This document shows positions 7,156 to 14,900 of a DNA stretch of 17,415 nt, in pieces (positions within the stretch are counted from its first letter, which is position 1; every line of letters begins with the position of its first letter). The position numbers were made by a program, and so were the translations under genes. The stretch lies in assembly GCA_027064085.1 (NCBI GenBank), contig JAMOQH010000037.1, positions 1 to 17,415 on the forward strand, written 5' to 3'. The notes beneath the pieces were generated by a model. It was not told the DNA's origin, did no database searches, and saw only the letters and a list, made by a program, of their open reading frames with translations. This stretch comes from a bacterium (GTDB lineage: Bacteria > UBP6 > JAFGXH01).

Positions 7156-8700
7156 TTAACAATCCTTAACCATGTTTGCTATATCTTCTAATAGCATATT
7201 TGCTGTTTTTATATTTGCTTTTTCTGTGTTAGTCATAACTTTATCTAATTGTATCATTACTTCACTTGATATACTTCCTTCATTAAATTCAATATTAAAA
7301 TTTTTAAATATTTTATTTAATATATTTTTTATTATAAGATAAAATTTATTTCCTAACTTATGTCCACTATCACTTTGTATCTTATTGAGTTCAGTTAATA
7401 AAGTTTTATTGCTAATCATTTCTGCTACAAATTCATGTAAATCTTGTCTCCAATAATTATTTGCCATACTGCTGTTGTCAGTGTATTTAGTTAGAGCTTC
7501 ATTATATAATGCTTTTAATGGTTCTAACTCTTTTTCACTAGCAGAGCTTAACCAGTCGTCTATCAATCCATGAATCATTTCGTGTAATAAAGTTGCATTA
7601 AATGCTTCTTTTTTAGATAACTTTTCTGTACTTTTATTCATTGCTTCTCGTATTTTAATTAAATTAAAATAATCAGAATTTGATTTATTCATTTCAATTA
7701 ATAATTTATCTATAAACTTTAATTCATTATTTAAGTTTTTAATATAATCTTTATCTGTATCATTGCTTTCTGTTTTTTTAATTATATTTTCTATTCTTTC
7801 TTTATTTTCTGATAAAGCCTTTTCTACTCTTTCTTTAAATTTATCATTATCTTTAATTTTATTTAATCTATCCATATGATATTTAAAATCTACAACAGAA
7901 ACTACTCCATCATAATATTGACCTAAAAATGCAGATCCACTGTAAATATCTTTTAATAATTGAAAAATTGAATACGATTGATTTGCATACTCAACTTTTT
8001 TAAGTGTAATTGGAACATAAGTTTTAAGTTCTTTAAATGCAGTTTCAATTTCTTTTCTTCTTTGTTCTCTGTTCGTTCGAATTTCTTCAGCTTGTTGCAT
8101 ATCTTCATATACATTTATTGCATCTCCATGTGTTGCAGCATGAATCCAAATTCCGATTGTAACATTATTTACAATAATGTCTTGTTTTATATATCCATCA
8201 GCATATTTTGTCATCCATTCATCTATATCCCATTCACCTCGATTAAATTCACCATGAGCATTTACCCATTTTCCATTTTTATCTTTATATCTCTTAGTTC
8301 CATATTTACCATAATCAAATGTATTTTTATCTTTACCTTTTAAATTCAAATGTTCATCGGAATCAACAACTATTGATGCGTGAGCTTTTACTGCATTGCT
8401 TATATTATTAACATATATTGAATCTCCAACAGTTTTATTTATTGGTCCTTTTCCAAATTTTCCTTTTCTTGTAAAAGGAATTATTCTACCTTTTCTATTT
8501 CCATTTGATGAAACATATACTATATCGTCCTGAGTATAAGATCCAGTATTTAATGCTGTATTAGGATATAATTTAGATATCTTATTTGTGGTAGAACCCT
8601 CTACTCCATTTGCTATAGCTTGCGTTGCTATAGCAATTTTAGCTTTTTCTTTCTGAATATGTTTATTTGGGATCCCAATATTATTGGCTCTTTGTACCAA
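7156..8700 (-). CDS. Zincin-motif (HExxH) late protein, start unclear
   Basis: 514 residues if TTG at 8700 is used. HEMIH is at 373-377, then H422-E423-F-V-A-E, again an HExxH plus later glutamate layout, similar in order to the downstream 1333-residue protein. The region between is helical and charged, and the N-terminal part includes a 'KYGTKRYKDKNGKW' tract and WIHAATHGDA. The start is a problem: there is no ATG or GTG in frame, and no convincing ribosome site before TTG. The frame stays open upstream for 24 codons (a lysine-rich stretch then 'HPLTKDKRNE') to the TAA of the 73-residue ORF, which is in the same frame. The 72-base gap has two runs of eight T. It may be the C-terminal part of a ~612-residue protein made by read-through, or of a gene broken by mutation. 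Its stop abuts the next ATG. Confidence 0.75.
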   Translation of the reverse strand: MVQRANNIGIPNKHIQKEKAKIAIATQAIANGVEGSTTNKISKLYPNTALNTGSYTQDDIVYVSSNGNRKGRIIPFTRKGKFGKGPINKTVGDSIYVNNISNAVKAHASIVVDSDEHLNLKGKDKNTFDYGKYGTKRYKDKNGKWVNAHGEFNRGEWDIDEWMTKYADGYIKQDIIVNNVTIGIWIHAATHGDAINVYEDMQQAEEIRTNREQRRKEIETAFKELKTYVPITLKKVEYANQSYSIFQLLKDIYSGSAFLGQYYDGVVSVVDFKYHMDRLNKIKDNDKFKERVEKALSENKERIENIIKKTESNDTDKDYIKNLNNELKFIDKLLIEMNKSNSDYFNLIKIREAMNKSTEKLSKKEAFNATLLHEMIHGLIDDWLSSASEKELEPLKALYNEALTKYTDNSSMANNYWRQDLHEFVAEMISNKTLLTELNKIQSDSGHKLGNKFYLIIKNILNKIFKNFNIEFNEGSISSEVMIQLDKVMTNTEKANIKTANMLLEDIANMVKDC

Positions 8701-8772
8701 CTCATTTCTTTTATCTTTTGTTAATGGATGAGCTATTTTTTTTGTTTTATTTTTTTTCTTTGAATTACTATT

Positions 8773-8994
8773 TTAGACTTCTTCTGGAATAAAATCTGGC
8801 ATTCTGTTTAATAATTTATCAATTCGACTATTTAAAGTATTAGCTGAACGTTCTCGTAATCTTATTTGAAGATACTGAGTAAGCTGTTCTTCATCTATAA
8901 GTATTTTTTTAACTTTTTCAATGTCAGAATTGTTTACAATTTTTGACACTTCTTTCAGTACATCTTCTGTTATGTTTTCTATATTACAACTCAT
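8773..8994 (-). CDS. Small late protein, possibly the N-terminus of the following zincin protein
   Basis: 73 residues, MSCNIENITEDVLKEVSK to MPDFIPEEV. ATG immediately follows the polymerase stop (TAAATG), with AGAGGA about 8 bases upstream in the end of the polymerase gene. The product is helical and charged (RLRERSANTLNSRIDKLLNRM), with no membrane segment. Its TAA is in frame with the 514-residue ORF. Its first residues (MS-CNI-x-N) resemble those of the 1333-residue protein (MSTKCNIKN). It may act alone as a small virion protein or be the N-terminal part of the downstream gene. Confidence 0.7.
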   Translation of the reverse strand: MSCNIENITEDVLKEVSKIVNNSDIEKVKKILIDEEQLTQYLQIRLRERSANTLNSRIDKLLNRMPDFIPEEV

Positions 8995-11900
8995 TTAACA
9001 TTCCTCTAATATTTTATTTATTATAGCATCTAATTTGCTTATAAATTTTTCATTGTTTTTAAAATTATCATTTTTAACAATATCATTAAGTGTAATTTCT
9101 TTATAGTCTTTACTATTAAATGATGTTCCTTTTGGACCTGCAAAGTTTTGTATAATTAAATTATGAGAGTATAATTCACTTCTTGTTTCTTCTACATTAT
9201 TCATAATATTTTTTAAATTATATAAAGTTAAACTAACTCTATCTTCTTCATTTATATTTTCTATATCATTTTCATTTGTAGCCTCCAGTGTTTCTACAAA
9301 AGATTGAACTATGCTATGAACCAATGAATATTCTCTTCCAACTTCATACATTCCTTTATTCAATCCATAAACTCTATTTTCAAAATCATTACCAAGAACC
9401 AATGCATCATGAACTCCTAAAGCTCCACCCTTGATTAATTGTTTACTTATTATAGTACCATCAATCCAATGCATAGGAAGAACAGCTCCTGCAGCATGTG
9501 CTTCTTGAAGTTCTCTTTTCATAGCATTTACTGTCGCATTTGCATAATTTTTACCATCTTTCTTAACTATTTTAATTCCAGTTTTTACTATTCTTTTGTT
9601 ATCTTCACCAACTAATTTTTGATTACTAATTGAGATCCCATCTTCTCGGCTACTGCTTTGAGGTCCCCTTATTAATGGAAATTTATCTTTTAAATTATGA
9701 ATTATTAAATTAGTTTCTTTCTCAGATAATGGTCTATTATATTCTTTTTCTAATTTATCGACTTGTCGTTTAAAATCTTTTTCAAAAGAAGCAAACATTA
9801 TTTTTGTAGCTTCAATCAAATTAACATTTAATTTAACTAGTGGTTCAAATGTAGCATTCATAATATTTTCTATTTCTCTACCATAAGTACCAATTATTAA
9901 TTCTTCTATTTTTTGAATAGCAGATTTAAAATCACCTTGCACTTTTACTGCATCAATTGATTTTTCTTTTAAATCTTTTTGTAATTGAACCAATTCATTC
10001 TTACTGTGGATCCCAAGATATTTAATTATATCACTATCGTATGCATATGTATCGTTTAGAATTCCTTGCATGATAGGAATAGCTAATTCTCTTGCAGTAT
10101 TACGTTTAATATTTAATATTGATGCACCATAGTTAAATATCATAAATGGATATTTAAATAAATTTCTAGCTGCACTAGTTACAAGCCCATCAACAATAAT
10201 AGTAGGTATAGCTTCTTTTTTTAATTTTTTATCTTCAGCAACTTCAGTGTTCCAATCATTTACAAGTGAATGCATTGCTTTTTTTGATTGTGAATTAAGC
10301 TCTACTTCTTTACCTTTTTTATCTATTTTTGTTGGAGTTAGTAATCCAAATTTATTATCACTATCTTCTAGCGGAATTTCACCAATACCCTTACCTAGAG
10401 TTTTATATGAATCAATTATTAATCCATCTTCTATAACTTGACCCATTTCCATATTGTCACGATTTAATTCATCATTTTCTTTAAAAACGCCTACTTTTGC
10501 TAACCAATCATACAAAATTTCCTTTGCTAATATTGGAGCTTGCATTAATTTATTTGCAAATCCAGAAGTAATTGAATCGTATTCAGAAACCATAGTTGCA
10601 TTGAATGTGGATCCAGATGTTTGTTGATATGCTTTTAATGCTTTAATAGCTTGAAATAAATGTCCAGGATGTTCATTCTCTAATTCTATTCCATTTATTT
10701 TTATTTTATTGTTATTTTTAAATCCATTGATAATATCAGATATATTTGCGTCTTTAATTGCATCAAACATTTTATTTACTGTTTTATCACTAAGTTTATC
10801 TGTTCCAATTCCAAAACCTTGTAATAGCCCTTGTTTAAAATACATAAATTCATCATTTGTTTTGTCCCATTTAGTATTCTGTGCTGCTGTTGGAACAACT
10901 AACCATCTGTGTAATAGATTTTTACTTTGAGGATTAATATCTCCACTATCTAAGTTGTAACGACCACCTACAGTAAATACCCAATTAAAAAATATACTAT
11001 TTTGGATCTCTTTGTTGTCAATGCGTTTTTTAAGTGCTATTAATTGATCATATTCAGCTTCTAAGCCTCGATTTACACCTTCCTGTTTATCAATGTCTTC
11101 TTCTAGATAAACAGGGTTTGTTGATTCTTTCATAGCATCTAAATCTTTCCAACCAATACTTTCTAAAAATTTAATTCTACCTTCTTCTCCGCTACCATAT
11201 ATTTCTTCCATAACATCTAAGGAATCAGTAAGTGCATATTCTTCTTTTATGAGAGATTTCAGAGTTTCAATTGCTTGTTTAGGAGCACTAAATTTACTAC
11301 CTTTGATTCGACTAAGAATATCATCATCTATACTGAAAGGTCTAATTTTATAAGTTTCTTGTTTAGGTAAAATATCAATAATTGCATCTAGATTATTAAT
11401 CATTTCTCCAAAATGTGCATATGTTTCAATTTTAGATTTTTTACCTTTTATTGTAGGTACAGATTCATTTGTTTTTATATGTTTATGTTCATCGTTAATA
11501 GCATTCCAATCTGTTGAAGATATGTGTTGGGTATTTATATCTTCAATTAATCCGCTTCCTTGAAGAAATGCTATTGCCATTAATCCAAGATTTGATTTCA
11601 TTTTACCAATCATGGCTTCGGGGATCCCATCTTTTGCCTTTATTCCAAATGCATTCCACGCATTAGAACCAATAGAAAAAGCTACATGTCTACGCAATGA
11701 ACCAGCATGTCTAAGAACTTGTTTATCCTTAGCTGTAACTTCATATGTAGTAGCATATCCTTTTATTTTTGCAATATCTTCATCAGTATTAAATAATGTT
11801 TTAGCTCCATCTGTTCTAGCCCAATCCCAAGCAGTAAGAATTATTATTCTAGCAATATCTCTATTTATTGATCCATTTTGATTAAACAATAATGCACTCA

Positions 11901-14900
11901 TTGGACTATCAAATAAAGTAAGATGATTTTTACCTGGTTCTATCTTAATACTTTTTTCCAATATATCAACAGCATGTTCTAATTCTTTTTCTATCTTTTC
12001 TGAATCTTTAATATCAGAATTTTCTAATAATTCTTTTATTGATAAATTTCCAAGAATTGTTGGAGTAAAATCAATTAAGTTATTTAAATTTAATGGTTGC
12101 TCATATGATCCCTCTACATTTCCATTCCATGAATCTTTTGTTGTAGTTAGTCCATTTGATAATGCAGTTTTGACTAATGAAGTTCCTTTTATAGAATCAA
12201 TTATATTCAATATTTTGTCTTGTAACACTTTTTTGTATTTTTTATTTTCTGCTGAAAGAGTATTTAACTTATCGTAAAGTTTATCTATTTTTTCTAATTT
12301 TTCTATTACTTTATCAGATATAGTTTTATCGGATATAGACGATTTAAGTTTTTCAAGTTGCCTGTTAAGTTTGATTTCATTTTTTTCAATATGTGATTCT
12401 GTTTTCTTTATGTATTTTTCTAACTCTTCAATTTCTTTACTTAACTCACTTTTTTTATTAAGTTTTAACATTCTAAATAATAAAGCTTTTGTATGTTTCA
12501 TCAGTGTTATTATTTTGTTGTCAGTTTCTTTCTGCATACCTTTTGTAAAGATTTGCAATGCTTTAACAGGACTATTAACTAATCCTTCTGCTTCGGCTTC
12601 ATGTTCTAGTCTTTTTAACTCTTTGAATAAAGCATTTTTTGCTTCATCATATGTCATGCCAACCTCTTTAAAATGTTTAGCTGCACTATCTAATGATTTT
12701 TCTATACTTTTTCTTGTTTTTTCTTGTATATTTTTTAGTTTTGACAATTCCTCTTTTGCTTTGTTTAGAGCTTTCTTTCCTATAGCTATACTTTTTTTAG
12801 TATTAAGCATTCTATCTACAAGATTGTCATCTTTTACTAGATTTTTTAATTCATGTATATTTTCTTTTATTTCAGTAGTTTTATTTTCTTTTTCTTTTTC
12901 GCTTTCAACGAGAATCTTGTTATATTCTTTTTGAGTATCTTCTAAATTAGATATACTTTTATTTAAATCTTCTTTTGCTTTTTCTGCTTTAAATTTAGTA
13001 TTTTTATCTTCTTTCGGAAGCTCTCCATCTAGATTGCTTTCTATATTTCGAGTATCATTTTTTATATTTTCTACTGTATCTTGAGTTGTATATGCTTTTC
13101 GTTTTCTATATTTTCTCCCTATTGGTTCTTCGCCAATTGGTTTACCTAGATTGTTTTTAATACGTTCTAAAGTTTTACTATCTAATTTATTTTCTTTTAT
13201 AGATTCTTTCATATCAGAAATTTTATTAGATAATTCATTATATTCTTCAGTATCTTTATCTAAATTTTTCAACTGCTCTTCATATTCTCTAATGCGTTTG
13301 CGAATATTTTTTTCATCAAAATTCTTTTGAATAGATACCCATCGTTTTGTACTGGCAACACCTTTGTTTAATAAATTTTGAACTCTCTCAATTCCTTTTT
13401 CATAATTTTTTATTGAATCAACTATTCTTTGTTTTAAAAGTTTAGTCGTTATTTTATTCTTTTCATTTTCAGGAAGATCTTCTATTTCTTTTAATTTTGT
13501 TCTAGATTCGGACAATAATTCTTCATAACTTTTTAAATCATCTTGAGCAGTAACAACAAAACCTCTATCTAATTTACGAGTATTTTTATTAGCAGATAGA
13601 ATATTATCAATATGATCCACAGATTCTTGCATAGATTCCATAATGGCTAATGTATTAGATTTGCTATTTTCTTCAATTCCTAGTTCTTTACGAACACTAT
13701 CAGGAAGAGCTATATCTTTAATAACATCACTAGCTTTCATTTTTCGTTTACTATACTGTGGTCTAAATTCAACTGTATCAAGTGTTTTTATAAGCTCAGG
13801 AATATCTTTAGCTTTAGCTGTACTAACAACTTCTTCAAGTATGTTTTTAAGTTCTTCATATTTAGCTGCATACTTATTTAATTTAGTTTCCTGTTCGATA
13901 CCTTTATTTTTAATTTTATTGAGCTCTACTGTAGCTGTATCAATATCTCCATTCTCTAATGCTTTTCTATATTTAGTATATGTTGGAATAATTCCATCTT
14001 CATCATAATATAATTTATATTGAAAATCGTTTGCCTCTTTACTAACTTTTTTCATATCTCTAAGTATAAATTTGTCAAATGCACTATTTAATGTTTTTTG
14101 TAAATTTACATTATTTATTCCATACTTTTTAGCAAGTTTATTAATTAATCTAGCACTGAGTCCTTCGGTGTGAGTATCAGTACGTCCTATTTCAGATTCA
14201 ATATTGTTAACAATGTTTTTATCTTCCGGTTCTGTATTTGTTTTAGTACTATTTTGATTTTGATTTTCATCCACAGTGCTATCATTTTCATTATTATTAT
14301 TTGTATTAGTAGTTGTATCAACATCTATTTCCTGAGGCTTACTAGGTCCTTTTATTTCAATTTTGTCAAGTGGAGCCATTTTGATTTCACCAATTTTTTT
14401 TGAAACTGCTTTTTCTACAGTACTTCCAATTTCTTGAGGTTTGTCAGGCATTTTTATTTCAATTTTGCCAAGTGGAGCCATTTCAATAACTGTTGTTGGA
14501 GTTTTTGTTTTTAACTCATAATGTTCTTTTCCATTAGAATCAGATACTTTTTTTACATCATTTTTACTTACTTTTATAACGATTGGATCTCCAAGTGCTC
14601 CAATATTCATTTGTTTTGGATTAGAATCAGATCCACCATTACTTATAGAATTTCTAGGTCTAGCAATAAAATCATCTCCAGATTGAATTATTTCTACTTT
14701 TCCAATCGATATTTGACTTAAAGCATTATTTATACTATCTAAATCTGATTCAATAGAACTTTTAATATCTTTTTCTACAAGGTTATTTTTAACTTTTTCA
14801 ATTATAGTTTCTGGCATACCTTTTAATTTTTTATCTATTTCAGTACTTATTTCACTTGGATCATATATTTCTCCAAGACTTTCTGATACAGCATCAGTAA

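Noticed and set aside
12371-12934. 187-codon plus-strand frame opposite the polymerase gene
   Set aside because: It lies opposite the coiled-coil region. Phe/Ser/Leu-rich translation is the usual antisense of Lys/Glu/Asn-rich coding, and no start signal is seen.
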